A stretch of 38,937 bases of DNA from Oceanospirillaceae bacterium (GTDB taxonomy: Bacteria; Pseudomonadota; Gammaproteobacteria; Pseudomonadales; Balneatricaceae), in NCBI GenBank assembly GCA_023954795.1, contig JAGSHA010000003.1:1-38937 (forward strand), read 5' to 3'. Position 1 is the stretch's first letter, and every line of letters starts with the position of its first letter. The notes under the pieces are model-generated. The model did no database searches. It was not told the DNA's origin and saw only the letters and a list, made by a program, of their open reading frames with translations. Of this stretch, positions 1-8,010 are shown in pieces. The position numbers and the translations under genes are program-made.

Positions 1-155
1 GAATCCACAATCCATTTCGGATCGGGGCTGGTATTACCGATATCGGTTTTTTGCTCAACGCGGGACTGAGCTAAACTTTCCCCGTAATCGTTGAAAATCA
101 GTGCCCGGCTCGCTTGCCCGCCCTGATCAAGAACCAGATAAAGCGTTTCAGACAA
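1..155 (-). CDS. FGGY-family carbohydrate kinase, N-terminal fragment
   Basis: About 51 N-terminal residues are visible before the gene leaves the window. They read as the first strand and phosphate loop of the FGGY sugar-kinase fold: LYLVLDQGGQASRALIF, followed by a turn and a KWIVD segment where glycerol kinase has its GWVEHD region. Family members phosphorylate a sugar or polyol with ATP in the cytosol; the substrate cannot be told from this piece. I chose the TTG at 155 because an AAGGGGG ribosome site lies 5 nt upstream; a GTG at 161 overlaps that site and is the alternative. The usual D-x-G-T-[TS]-S motif is altered here to D-Q-G-G-Q-A-S, which is odd. The gene diverges from tmcA. Confidence 0.6.
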   Translation of the reverse strand, partial: MSETLYLVLDQGGQASRALIFNDYGESLAQSRVEQKTDIGNTSPDPKWIVD

Positions 156-196
156 TCGCACCCCCTTAGGCTAAGCCCTGTACCTACAGCATAGTC

Positions 197-213
197 CTGA
201 GTCAATTACTCAG
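197..213. promoter_or_regulatory. Short palindrome between the kinase gene and tmcA
   Basis: CTGAGT and ACTCAG form perfect 6-bp arms around a 5-nt AT-rich centre in the 185-bp divergent intergenic region. It could be an operator for either gene. No known regulator motif is recognised, and a palindrome of this length can occur by chance. Confidence 0.25.
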
Positions 214-340
214 CGAGCATTTCAGCTACAATGCACGCTGTCTGTGATCAGTTTGCAGTCGTGTCGTGTTATATATTGGACGTGAACGGGCGTTCGCTGG
301 GACGGCTAGAGTAGATATTTGGGTAGTTATGGAGGTAAGA

Positions 341-2482
341 ATGACCCGGCGCGAAACTGTCGTGCAATTGCTGGAGGGAGCCCGGCACAATAATCACCGC
401 CAGTTGCTGGTGGTGGCGGGTGATCGTGACTGGACGATCGCTCAGGCTGAACAGATTCAAAGCTGGTTGTGCACTGAACCGGACACGCACCTCTGGGTCT
501 CTCAGCAAGCACCTGCGGGTAGCACCGGCGTAGGTTCCCGCGATCTACACCGTTACCTCGGTCGTGAAACTGAGCTGCTGATTTTTGATGCCTGGGATGG
601 GTTTAACCCAAATGCCTTTGGTCAGATCAGTGGGACCTTGTGTGGGGGCGGCTTGCTGGTTCTATTATGTCCTGAACTCAACGACTGGCATGAATATGAA
701 GATCCAGAGCACAAAGCGCTGGTGGTGGAGCCTTATGGGGTCGAAGCGGTAGGGCGACGTTTTATTCGTCGACTGGTTTCGCTGATTCGTCAGGAAGATC
801 AATTGGCATTGCTGACGTCTGATGGTTTTCACACAGAATTTCATACTCGCTCGAAACCATCCTCTTCAGGCCATAACAATGTCCCTGCGCCTTATGCATC
901 TGCGGATCAGCAAAAGGCTGTCGATCTGATTACCAAGACGCTTTCCCGTGGTCGGCGTCCGGTAGTTATGACCGCTGATCGGGGTCGCGGGAAGTCCGCA
1001 GCATTGGGCATTACCGCCAGCCAATTGATGCGCAAGGGCGCCAGGCAGGTGTGGGTAACGGCACCCTCTCTGGAGAATGTCGCCGAGGTCTTTAGCCATG
1101 CAGCAGCGCAATTAACACCGGCTCAGGTTGAGAAAGGGCGTGTCACCTGCGGCTCTACAGTACTGCAATATATTGCTCCTGATGATGCCTGCCGTATCGA
1201 CGGGCATGGAGCCGTTTTGCTGGTGGATGAAGCCGCGGCGATCCCAGCTCCTGTGCTGACACGCTTATTGGAGCGTTTCCCTCGAATTGTATTCTCCACC
1301 ACGGTTCATGGTTATGAAGGGACAGGGCAGGGGTTTGCTGTTCGTTTCCGGCGAGAGCTGGACCGACGCACGCCCAACTGGAGAGCCATTGAGCTGGTAG
1401 AACCGATACGCTGGGCAGCGGGAGACCCTCTGGAAGCGTTCGTCTTTGATAGCTTGTTACTTAATGCTGAGGCGTTATCTGAAGATGAAGCCCAGCAATG
1501 TGATGGCGAAACATTGACCATAAGCTGTGTGGAGAGGGATCAGTTATTGGCCGATGATGTGTTGCTCAAACAGTTATTTGGTCTGTTGGTATTGGCTCAT
1601 TACCGTACTACCCCCGGCGACCTGCGTATTCTGCTCGACAGTCCGAACCTGACGGTTTGGGTCGCCCAGCAGAATAATCAGGTGGTAGGTGCTGCGCTGG
1701 TTGCGGAGGAGGGCCCAATTTCAGTGGCGCTGGCCCAGGCGCTTTGGGAAGGGACTCGCCGTCCAAAGGGGCATTTATTGCCGCAAACGGTGATTGGTCA
1801 GGAAGGTTATCTGGAAGCTGCGCCGTTACGTTGTGGCCGTATTATGCGTATTGCGGTGCATCCGATGTTGCAACGGCAGGGTGTTGCACGTCAGATGTTG
1901 CGTGAGATTGCAGAATTCGGGATGCAACATCAATGGGACTATCTGGGTTCCAGCTTTGGTGCGACCGAAGAGCTGTTGCTGTTCTGGCAAAGTAATGGTT
2001 TTGGCGCGATTCGTCTGGGTGAAAACCGCGATGCGGTGAGCGGTACACATGCGGCCCTGGTATGTCGTCCGTTGTCTGACCCCGGCCGTTTAATGTACAA
2101 CCATTTGCGTGAACGCTTCACCCAGCAGTTACCCTTGCTGTTGGGTTATAACTTACGCGACCTTGAGGTCGAGGTTTTGCCGATGCTGCTGCAAGGAATG
2201 CGCTTTGATACGGACCTTAGTCGACACGATCTTCGTGACCTGGAGGCGTTTGTTCAGCACAACCGCAGTTATGAAAGCTGCATTGCGCCGATTCGCAAGT
2301 TGGTGATTCGTGCGTTGAAAAATCGTTCAGTCTGGCACGCGTTGACACCGGACGAGCTATCCTTATTGGTATCTAAAGCACTACAGCAACGCAGTTGGGA
2401 AGAAATTAATGCGGAATCTGGCCGGAAAACACTGATGCGACGCATGCGTGCGCTGATAGGTGAGTGTCTCAGATTATCCTGA
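341..2482 (+). CDS. tmcA: tRNA(Met) cytidine acetyltransferase TmcA
   Basis: TmcA makes N4-acetylcytidine at the wobble position (C34) of elongator tRNA-Met, using acetyl-CoA and ATP or GTP. The 713-residue protein shows the family order. An N-terminal DUF1726-like domain comes first. A RecD-like ATPase follows, with Walker A ADRGRGKSA near residue 212 and Walker B LLVDEAAAIP near 295. A GNAT domain has the acetyl-CoA loop RQGVARQML near 512, and a C-terminal tRNA-binding region ends the protein. The frame is open from 266, but the ATG at 341 has a GGAGG site 5 nt upstream and gives the family-like start MTRRETVVQLL. It is slightly longer than E. coli TmcA (671 residues). It appears monocistronic. 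Confidence 0.95.
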   Translation: MTRRETVVQLLEGARHNNHRQLLVVAGDRDWTIAQAEQIQSWLCTEPDTHLWVSQQAPAGSTGVGSRDLHRYLGRETELLIFDAWDGFNPNAFGQISGTLCGGGLLVLLCPELNDWHEYEDPEHKALVVEPYGVEAVGRRFIRRLVSLIRQEDQLALLTSDGFHTEFHTRSKPSSSGHNNVPAPYASADQQKAVDLITKTLSRGRRPVVMTADRGRGKSAALGITASQLMRKGARQVWVTAPSLENVAEVFSHAAAQLTPAQVEKGRVTCGSTVLQYIAPDDACRIDGHGAVLLVDEAAAIPAPVLTRLLERFPRIVFSTTVHGYEGTGQGFAVRFRRELDRRTPNWRAIELVEPIRWAAGDPLEAFVFDSLLLNAEALSEDEAQQCDGETLTISCVERDQLLADDVLLKQLFGLLVLAHYRTTPGDLRILLDSPNLTVWVAQQNNQVVGAALVAEEGPISVALAQALWEGTRRPKGHLLPQTVIGQEGYLEAAPLRCGRIMRIAVHPMLQRQGVARQMLREIAEFGMQHQWDYLGSSFGATEELLLFWQSNGFGAIRLGENRDAVSGTHAALVCRPLSDPGRLMYNHLRERFTQQLPLLLGYNLRDLEVEVLPMLLQGMRFDTDLSRHDLRDLEAFVQHNRSYESCIAPIRKLVIRALKNRSVWHALTPDELSLLVSKALQQRSWEEINAESGRKTLMRRMRALIGECLRLS

Positions 2483-2649
2483 TTAGCCTAACGGGTGGCG
2501 AGAATGTATCTAGCGATGATCGCCGCCCGACCGCCTGTTTCTCTCACGGAGCGTTTTCATAACGCCCTGTTCGGCTCTGTTGTTGTCCTGAAAACTGACC
2601 TCGGTATTTATACATGTGTGATATGTCATTCAATGTTTTTGTGAGCGTC

Positions 2650-2676
2650 TTTGATACCTGATTGACAGGTATCAAA
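2650..2676. promoter_or_regulatory. 11-bp perfect inverted repeat upstream of the hemerythrin gene (operator candidate)
   Basis: TTTGATACCTG (2650-2660) and CAGGTATCAAA (2666-2676) are exact inverted copies separated by ATTGA. There is no T-run on either side, so an intrinsic terminator is unlikely. It lies 63 bp before the hemerythrin start codon and upstream of a TATATA box at 2697, which suits a regulator site. The outer TTGAT/ATCAA ends resemble FNR half-sites, but they are 15 bp apart instead of 4, so it is not an FNR box. Confidence 0.5.
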
Positions 2677-2738
2677 AACATAAAGCGATGCCGGGATATA
2701 TAGTTAGTCAAATGCACACAATTACTGGAGGCTTCGTT

Positions 2739-3287
2739 ATGACCATCCTGAATGAGTTGCACCAGGATCATATCAATCTCAACAAGATGCTGGCGATCTT
2801 GCGCCTCAAAGTTGAAAAACTACGGGCGGGAAATCATCCAAACTTCAGCCTGATGGCCGACGTGATCGATTACATCTCAAATTACGCTGACGCGTATCAT
2901 CATCCTCGTGAAGACAGTTTGTACCACCATTTTCATGGACGTAGTTCTGAACTGGATGCATTGCTTAAAAACTGCGAACAAGCTCACCAGAGTATGCGCG
3001 AGACCTGTGTGGAGCTGTCAGAAACCATCGATGGCATTTTGCACGATGCGGTTATTCCGATGGATGAGTTTACCGATAAGCTGGAAGCTTTCCTCGATGA
3101 GCAGGCAGAGCATTTGAATCTTGAAGAGGGCTCTTTGTTTCCGATGATACAGGGTATTGCGACGGATCAGGATTGGGCGCAGCTTATTACTGAATTACCT
3201 AAGTCCGACGATCCTTTATTTGGTGAAAAACAAGCGGTCGAATATAGCGAACTGTATAAAGAGCTGCTGGTGGATATGAACGAATAG
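2739..3287 (+). CDS. Hemerythrin-like (HHE domain) protein
   Basis: This is a 182-residue cytosolic protein with the metal ligands of a hemerythrin di-iron four-helix bundle. The visible ligands are H11 in LHQDH, the HHPREDSLYHHF block (His and Glu) on helix 2, H in EQAHQSM on helix 3, and EHLNLEEGSLFP on helix 4. Family members bind O2 or NO, or take part in iron-sulphur repair or iron handling; which applies here is unknown. The frame is open from 2688, but the ATG at 2739 has TGGAGG 8-9 nt upstream and starts just before the first ligand helix. It has its own upstream palindrome and converges on a GGDEF gene. It is longer than minimal hemerythrins (about 130 residues) and has a C-terminal extension. 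Confidence 0.88.
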   Translation: MTILNELHQDHINLNKMLAILRLKVEKLRAGNHPNFSLMADVIDYISNYADAYHHPREDSLYHHFHGRSSELDALLKNCEQAHQSMRETCVELSETIDGILHDAVIPMDEFTDKLEAFLDEQAEHLNLEEGSLFPMIQGIATDQDWAQLITELPKSDDPLFGEKQAVEYSELYKELLVDMNE

Positions 3288-3341
3288 ACAGGCGCGAAAG
3301 AATACGTCTGTTTGCATGATCCAGTCAGCTGGATATCCCAT

Positions 3342-3372
3342 ACCCAGGAAACTGCTTGTCGGTGTCCTGGGT
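3342..3372. terminator. Hairpin between convergent genes (possible bidirectional terminator)
   Basis: ACCCAGGA (3342-3349) pairs with TCCTGGGT (3365-3372) across a 15-nt loop, in the gap between the convergent hemerythrin and GGDEF genes. There is no T-tract, so it is a weak terminator candidate. Confidence 0.35.
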
Positions 3373-3385
3373 CTTCAAATGTGTG

Positions 3386-4522
3386 TTATACCACTTCCAG
3401 CTTAGGCTTTGCGGGGGGCTCTGATCCCGACGTTGCGACAAACTGGACCTGATCACGACCCGCTGCTTTTGAGTGGTAAACCGCCTTATCCGCGGCGGAA
3501 ATCAGATTATAGGCAAGCCTTTCGAACGTATCTCGCTTATAACTTGCCGGGTAGCACGTAGAAACGCCTATCGATGTCGTCATTCGGAAGGGTTCGCCCT
3601 TATCGCTGCGGAAAATCAGGGCATTAAACTTTTCACGCAGGTTGTCTGCCAGCTGAACGGACTGAAGTTCATCACAGTTCGGTAGCAGAATGGAAAACTC
3701 TTCACCGCCATAGCGAGCGACGACATCCGATTTTCGCTGCTGCTGTTTTAAAAAGCCGCCTACCGTTCGTAGCACCCGATCACCGGATAAGTGACCGTAC
3801 TTGTCGTTGACGAGTTTAAAGTAGTCCAGATCCAGAAACAGACAACTCAGCGGGTATTCGCTGCGGCTGGCGCGGGATATCTCGCGCTGAATTTCAATCT
3901 CGAACGAACGCCGATTGTTCACACGGGTGAGCACATCAATGATGCTCATCCGCTTCATATTTTCATAGTTGATGCAATTTTCGATACAGATCGATATGAC
4001 TGATGCCAGATGTTTGATGTAGTCGTACATCATTGCATTGGAGTATCGGGTTGGATCTCCACTGCCCAGGTGAAGGCTGCCGATGATGCAGTTATGACGC
4101 TCAAGTGGCAGTAGAGCGCAGGACAGGATGTAATGGGAGCCCGGAAAAGCGGTCTCTCTGATCGTATCATCCGGTTCCCCTACGACCAGCTTCTTATCGG
4201 TGTATAGGGTCTTTAACAGACGCTGATTCTCAACAAAACGCAGAGTATTCGCAGGTGGAGGGGGAACATAATCTTCGAGCAGCGTGCGTGCGGCTTGCTG
4301 GGGATCGAACAGTACAAGATTTACCGCATCAAGGCGGAAGTATTCGCGAAACTCGATCAGGATCAGGTCCAGCAGTTCTGACAAGCTGGTACAGGAGAGA
4401 AGACGTATCTCCATCTCAAAAAAACTCTTTACGATAGCTTCGTTGCGTTCGACCTTGGAGGCCAGCAAACGTAGCGATCGTTTGAGTTCTCTGTTTTCCC
4501 GTTCCAACGAATGTTTACTCAT
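3386..4522 (-). CDS. GAF/DUF484-like sensor diguanylate cyclase (GGDEF)
   Basis: A predicted diguanylate cyclase of 378 residues that would make cyclic di-GMP from two GTP. The N-terminus (about 1-30) is charged and helical, likely a coiled coil. Residues about 35-190 look like a soluble GAF/DUF484-type sensor domain with no membrane segment. Residues about 205-360 form the GGDEF domain, with an intact GGEEF active-site loop at 272-276. An RKSD inhibitory site at 263-266 sits exactly five residues before it, so both catalysis and product inhibition are expected. No EAL domain follows. The ATG at 4522 has GGGGACAGG directly in front, a weak ribosome site. The C-terminus is a short Pro/Lys tail. 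It is transcribed alone and converges on the hemerythrin gene. Confidence 0.9.
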   Translation of the reverse strand: MSKHSLERENRELKRSLRLLASKVERNEAIVKSFFEMEIRLLSCTSLSELLDLILIEFREYFRLDAVNLVLFDPQQAARTLLEDYVPPPPANTLRFVENQRLLKTLYTDKKLVVGEPDDTIRETAFPGSHYILSCALLPLERHNCIIGSLHLGSGDPTRYSNAMMYDYIKHLASVISICIENCINYENMKRMSIIDVLTRVNNRRSFEIEIQREISRASRSEYPLSCLFLDLDYFKLVNDKYGHLSGDRVLRTVGGFLKQQQRKSDVVARYGGEEFSILLPNCDELQSVQLADNLREKFNALIFRSDKGEPFRMTTSIGVSTCYPASYKRDTFERLAYNLISAADKAVYHSKAAGRDQVQFVATSGSEPPAKPKLEVV

Positions 4523-4702
4523 CCTGTCCCCGGTTTTGTCCCCGTACTAAAGGTTATCGGCGAACTGTGACAAATATAAAACGAATTTTTTGAGGAAGGA
4601 ACTGCAAAAAACGGGTAATGGGATGAAGTCTGTCTCAAGCAGCTCTTGCAGAGATGTGCTGCGCTGACCTTATTCATAGACCAGCGCATGCCTGGGAGCG
4701 TG

Positions 4703-5296
4703 TCAGGAGAAGGCTTTGCGCCCTAGCTCAAAGGCTTGGTGGTTCAGAGCAAGCAAAGCTTCCCCTTTGTTTTTAAAGCGGGCTGTCAGGCTGTTTTCGA
4801 TCGTACCGGCAGGAAAGGGTAAGCGATCAGAAATTGCACCCAGCATAATACTATTAACTAAACGCCGATCACCCAGATCAATTGCAGATTGTCCGGCATT
4901 GTAATCATGGGTTTCGACACCCATTTTCCTCATCTTTTCGATCGGTTCATCCGGATAATCAAATAAACCAATTGAAACAACAGGGGGTTCCTGTGCAAAG
5001 GTATTGACCATTGCCAGGCCATCACCTTTCAGGTGAGATGACCAGCGCAGTGCTTCTGCAGGTTCAAACGCCAGCATCAGATCTGCATCACCGGCTTGGA
5101 TTGCAGGCGAGTAGACCTTGGGGCCAAAGCGGACGTGGGAGGTCACGACACCGCCGCGCTGTGCCATCCCGGCCACTTCCGTTTTCTTGACGTCATAGCC
5201 CAGAGAAAGCGCGCTGGTGGCGAGAATATCGGCGGCAGTCATAACGCCCTGACCACCGATGCCGACAACGAGAATATTTGTTACTTCGTTATTCAC
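4703..5296 (-). CDS. iorB: Indolepyruvate:ferredoxin oxidoreductase, beta subunit
   Basis: The small subunit of the enzyme that oxidatively decarboxylates arylpyruvates from aromatic amino acids (indolepyruvate, phenylpyruvate) to aryl-acetyl-CoA, passing electrons to ferredoxin. The 197-residue protein has the pyruvate:ferredoxin oxidoreductase gamma-type fold. It opens with ILVVGIGGQGVMTAADIL and continues with the conserved EVAGMAQRGGVVTSHVRFG segment. Its ATG overlaps the iorA stop codon by 4 nt, so the two subunits are translationally coupled, as expected for a 1:1 complex. It is the last gene of the transcript. Confidence 0.92.
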   Translation of the reverse strand: MNNEVTNILVVGIGGQGVMTAADILATSALSLGYDVKKTEVAGMAQRGGVVTSHVRFGPKVYSPAIQAGDADLMLAFEPAEALRWSSHLKGDGLAMVNTFAQEPPVVSIGLFDYPDEPIEKMRKMGVETHDYNAGQSAIDLGDRRLVNSIMLGAISDRLPFPAGTIENSLTARFKNKGEALLALNHQAFELGRKAFS

Positions 5297-7158
5297 TTGA
5301 TTTCCACCGCATCTATTTTAGTGACGTTGTAAGCCGGAATAATGGCATCCGGGGCACAAGGTTTAGTGCACAGATTACAGCCCGTGCAGGCAGCTGTATC
5401 GATGCTGACAAAGGCGAGTTCTTTCTCTTTACCATTCGGTTTTACAACGGTTTCCCGGCGATCAACCAGAATAGCCGGACAGCCGATATCCAGACAGTTG
5501 CTACAACCGGTGCATTTGTCTGCGTCGACTTTCAGCGGTGGCAGCTTGCTGTAGCGTTCGGTGAGAACACAAGGTTGGTTGGTGATGATGACTGACGGTT
5601 CAGGAACTTTGACCTCCTGTCGCAGTGCTTTAAACAGAATCGGCATCTCGTATGGATTTACTTCGTGGATACGTTCCGGTTTTACCCCCAGTGCTTCACA
5701 CAGCTTGCGGAAGTCCACTTGCATGGTTTGTTCTCCATGCAAGTTAAGGCCAGATGACGGTGCGTCCTGTCCACCCGTCATACCCACCGCACGGTTATCC
5801 AGCAGCAGAATGGTGACGTTGCCCTTGTTGTAGGTGATATCCAGCAGACCCTGCATACCCATGTGCAGGAAGGTAGAGTCACCGATGACTGCAAGCACGT
5901 TCTTGTTCTCATCGCACTCTGCGCGGCCTTTATCCAAGCCTTGGGCAACACTCAGTGAGGCACCCATGCTGATGGTGGTATCCAGTGCATTCCAAGGGTG
6001 CCCTGCGCCGAGTGTATAGCAACCAATATCGCCTGAGATGATGGTGTTCTTCACATGGGACAGGCAGTAATAGATCCCCAGATGTGGACACGCAACACAC
6101 ATGGTTGGTGGGCGAGGGAATACCTGAGCGGTCGGAATCAGCTCGCTTTCCGCAATGGCTTCCCCAATCAGTTTACTGACCGGTGGTGTAATGACTGCCG
6201 GTGACAATTCGCCAATCTTCGGCAGCAGATCCTTGCCGTAAACGTCTACACCGGCTGCACGCAGTTCGGTTTCCAGAAGCGGTTCGACTTCCTCGACCAC
6301 AACCAGCTTTTCCACATCTCCCGCGAAGGTGCGAATGCTCTCAATGGGAGCCGGGTGACTGAAACCCAGTTTAAATACCGGTGCATCAGGAAAGGATTCT
6401 TTCACGTGATAGTAAGCCGCGCCAGACGTGACAAAACCAACCCGCGTATCAGAACCTGAGTCGATACGGTTGAGTTCGGTATCGGCAGCGAAACTTTTTA
6501 ATGTTTCGTCACGTGCCATCATCATTGGAATTCGATTCTTGGCATTACCGGGAACCATGACAAAGCGCGCAGGATCTTTCTTAAATCCAGTGCCTGTATG
6601 GCTTTCAGGCTCGCTGTTAATGACGACGCCTTTAACGTGGCAGATACGCGTGGTCAGGCGAACGATGACCGGCACCTCAAACTGTTCGGAGATACCGTAG
6701 GCCGCTCGAGTCATCTCATAGGCTTCTTGCGCGTCACTGGGCTCGAGTATCGGCAGGTGAGCAAAGCGGCCCCAATAACGGGAATCTTGTTCATTCTGCG
6801 ATGATGACAAACCCACATCATCCGCGACGACGATAACCAGGCCGCCGACAGCCCCGACCAGTGTCTGAGTCATAAAAGCATCAGAGGCAACATTCATTCC
6901 TACATGCTTCATTGCACACAGAGCACGACTGCCCGCCATTGACGCACCAATTGCCACTTCCAGAGAGACTTTCTCGTTGATCGACCATTCTGAATAGATG
7001 TCGGGATACTGAGAAACATACTCAAGGATTTCAGTGGAAGGTGTGCCTGGATAAGCTGCAGCAACCTTCACACCCGCGTCGCGGGCTGCTTGGGCTATAG
7101 CTTCGTTACCAGAGATAAACTGGCGCAGATCTGCGGATCTGGGTTCGGCGGCGTTCAA
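5293..7158 (-). CDS. iorA: Indolepyruvate:ferredoxin oxidoreductase, alpha subunit
   Basis: The catalytic, thiamine-diphosphate subunit. It begins with a pyruvate:ferredoxin oxidoreductase-type domain (VAAAYPGTPSTEIL). The TPP region follows, with GDIGCYTLGAGHPW and GDSTFLHMGMQGL ending in DNRAVGMTGGQ. The C-terminus holds two 4Fe-4S motifs, CTGCSNCLDIGCP (near residue 548) and CTGCNLCTKPC (near 590). I chose TTG at 7158 because AAGGAG lies 6 nt upstream, giving 621 residues. A GTG at 7200 is in frame and would add 14 residues, but it has no ribosome site. An Lrp/AsnC regulator is directly upstream on the same strand. The 273-bp gap between them is AT-rich and contains a palindrome. Confidence 0.93.
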   Translation of the reverse strand: MNAAEPRSADLRQFISGNEAIAQAARDAGVKVAAAYPGTPSTEILEYVSQYPDIYSEWSINEKVSLEVAIGASMAGSRALCAMKHVGMNVASDAFMTQTLVGAVGGLVIVVADDVGLSSSQNEQDSRYWGRFAHLPILEPSDAQEAYEMTRAAYGISEQFEVPVIVRLTTRICHVKGVVINSEPESHTGTGFKKDPARFVMVPGNAKNRIPMMMARDETLKSFAADTELNRIDSGSDTRVGFVTSGAAYYHVKESFPDAPVFKLGFSHPAPIESIRTFAGDVEKLVVVEEVEPLLETELRAAGVDVYGKDLLPKIGELSPAVITPPVSKLIGEAIAESELIPTAQVFPRPPTMCVACPHLGIYYCLSHVKNTIISGDIGCYTLGAGHPWNALDTTISMGASLSVAQGLDKGRAECDENKNVLAVIGDSTFLHMGMQGLLDITYNKGNVTILLLDNRAVGMTGGQDAPSSGLNLHGEQTMQVDFRKLCEALGVKPERIHEVNPYEMPILFKALRQEVKVPEPSVIITNQPCVLTERYSKLPPLKVDADKCTGCSNCLDIGCPAILVDRRETVVKPNGKEKELAFVSIDTAACTGCNLCTKPCAPDAIIPAYNVTKIDAVEIK

Positions 7159-7350
7159 TATCGGCTCCTTGGGTGTGCTTATGATAGTTTTTTGGTGCAC
7201 ACCTATGTGAAAAATGAATCATTTCGAGCCATGTTACGCAGTTACCCATATGGGGCTTTAGATCCAGATCAAATTTTGGACAAAAGATGCATGAATTATT
7301 CTATGGTTGGAATCAGGTTTCGTATTTTTAAATATTTTGGAATTATTGTT

Positions 7351-7371
7351 CTTTGCTTTGTTCGTGCAAAG
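7351..7371. promoter_or_regulatory. CTTTGC-N9-GCAAAG palindrome upstream of iorAB (Lrp-type operator candidate)
   Basis: Perfect 6-bp arms at 7351-7356 and 7366-7371 lie in the AT-rich gap between the Lrp/AsnC-type gene and iorA. Regulators of this family often bind AT-rich, weakly palindromic sites next to their own gene and their target. The link to the neighbouring regulator is inferred. Confidence 0.35.
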
Positions 7372-7431
7372 TAATCCCTGCCTTTGATCGTGAAAGCAAT
7401 CAGACGTTGAGATCAGAGTGTATAGAGGGGC

Positions 7432-7890
7432 TTAGAGTGGAAGTGCAGTGGTGGATTTTTTCTGGTTTAAGACAAAGCTGGTGTTCATCGAGCGGATATC
7501 GGTCTGACGCAAAAGCTCGCGACTGATATAGGTTTCGTAGGCTTCCATGCTGCCGCAAGCAATTTTCAGAAGATAGTCGTATTCACCACTGACCGAACAA
7601 CATTCTAGGATTTGGGCGCTGGAGCGGACAAATTCGTCAAAACGTTCCGAAGATTCCGGACGGTGATCGTTCAGAGATACTTGAGCATAAGCCAGAACTG
7701 GCACGCCAATCTCTTTGGGTGCCAGCAGCGCGACATACTCTTTAATAACGCCGATCTCTTCAAGACGTTTTACCCGGCGCCAGCAGGGAGAGGGGGAAAG
7801 GCCCACTTTTTCGGCAAGCTCTTGATTCGATAAGCGAGCATCTTTCTGTAATTGATCAAGAATAGCCAGGTCGAGTGAGTCGAGTTTCAT
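7432..7890 (-). CDS. Lrp/AsnC-family transcriptional regulator
   Basis: A 152-residue feast/famine regulator. Residues 1-60 form the AsnC-type helix-turn-helix: LDLAILDQLQKDARLSNQEL, then LSPSPCWRRVKRLEE as recognition helix. Residues about 65-150 form the RAM ligand-binding domain, with the typical acidic/Gly stretch CCSVSGEYDYLLK. Family members bind amino acids or related metabolites as octamers. The frame is open from 7965, but the ATG at 7890 gives MKLDSLDLAIL, the standard family start; its ribosome site is weak (AGAGAAA). It lies upstream of iorAB on the same strand, so control of aromatic amino-acid breakdown is the natural guess; the ligand is unknown. Confidence 0.9.
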   Translation of the reverse strand: MKLDSLDLAILDQLQKDARLSNQELAEKVGLSPSPCWRRVKRLEEIGVIKEYVALLAPKEIGVPVLAYAQVSLNDHRPESSERFDEFVRSSAQILECCSVSGEYDYLLKIACGSMEAYETYISRELLRQTDIRSMNTSFVLNQKKSTTALPL

Positions 7891-8010
7891 GGGTAATTTA
7901 TTTCTCTGAATATCTAAATGGAGCAACAATCTTCTGTTGTAGTTGGATTGTAATGCTTTTTTCAAAGCAGGTCTGTGCCAAAAGTGCGTTTAGGATCAAA
8001 GGATGAGGAT

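Noticed and set aside
2653-2673. FNR/DNR box upstream of the hemerythrin gene
   Set aside because: TTGAT and ATCAA are present, but 15 bp apart instead of 4.
7960-7982. TGGCAC...TGCTTT on the minus strand upstream of the Lrp-type gene as a sigma-54 promoter
   Set aside because: The GG and GC elements are 9 nt apart instead of the required 10, and no activator site is nearby.
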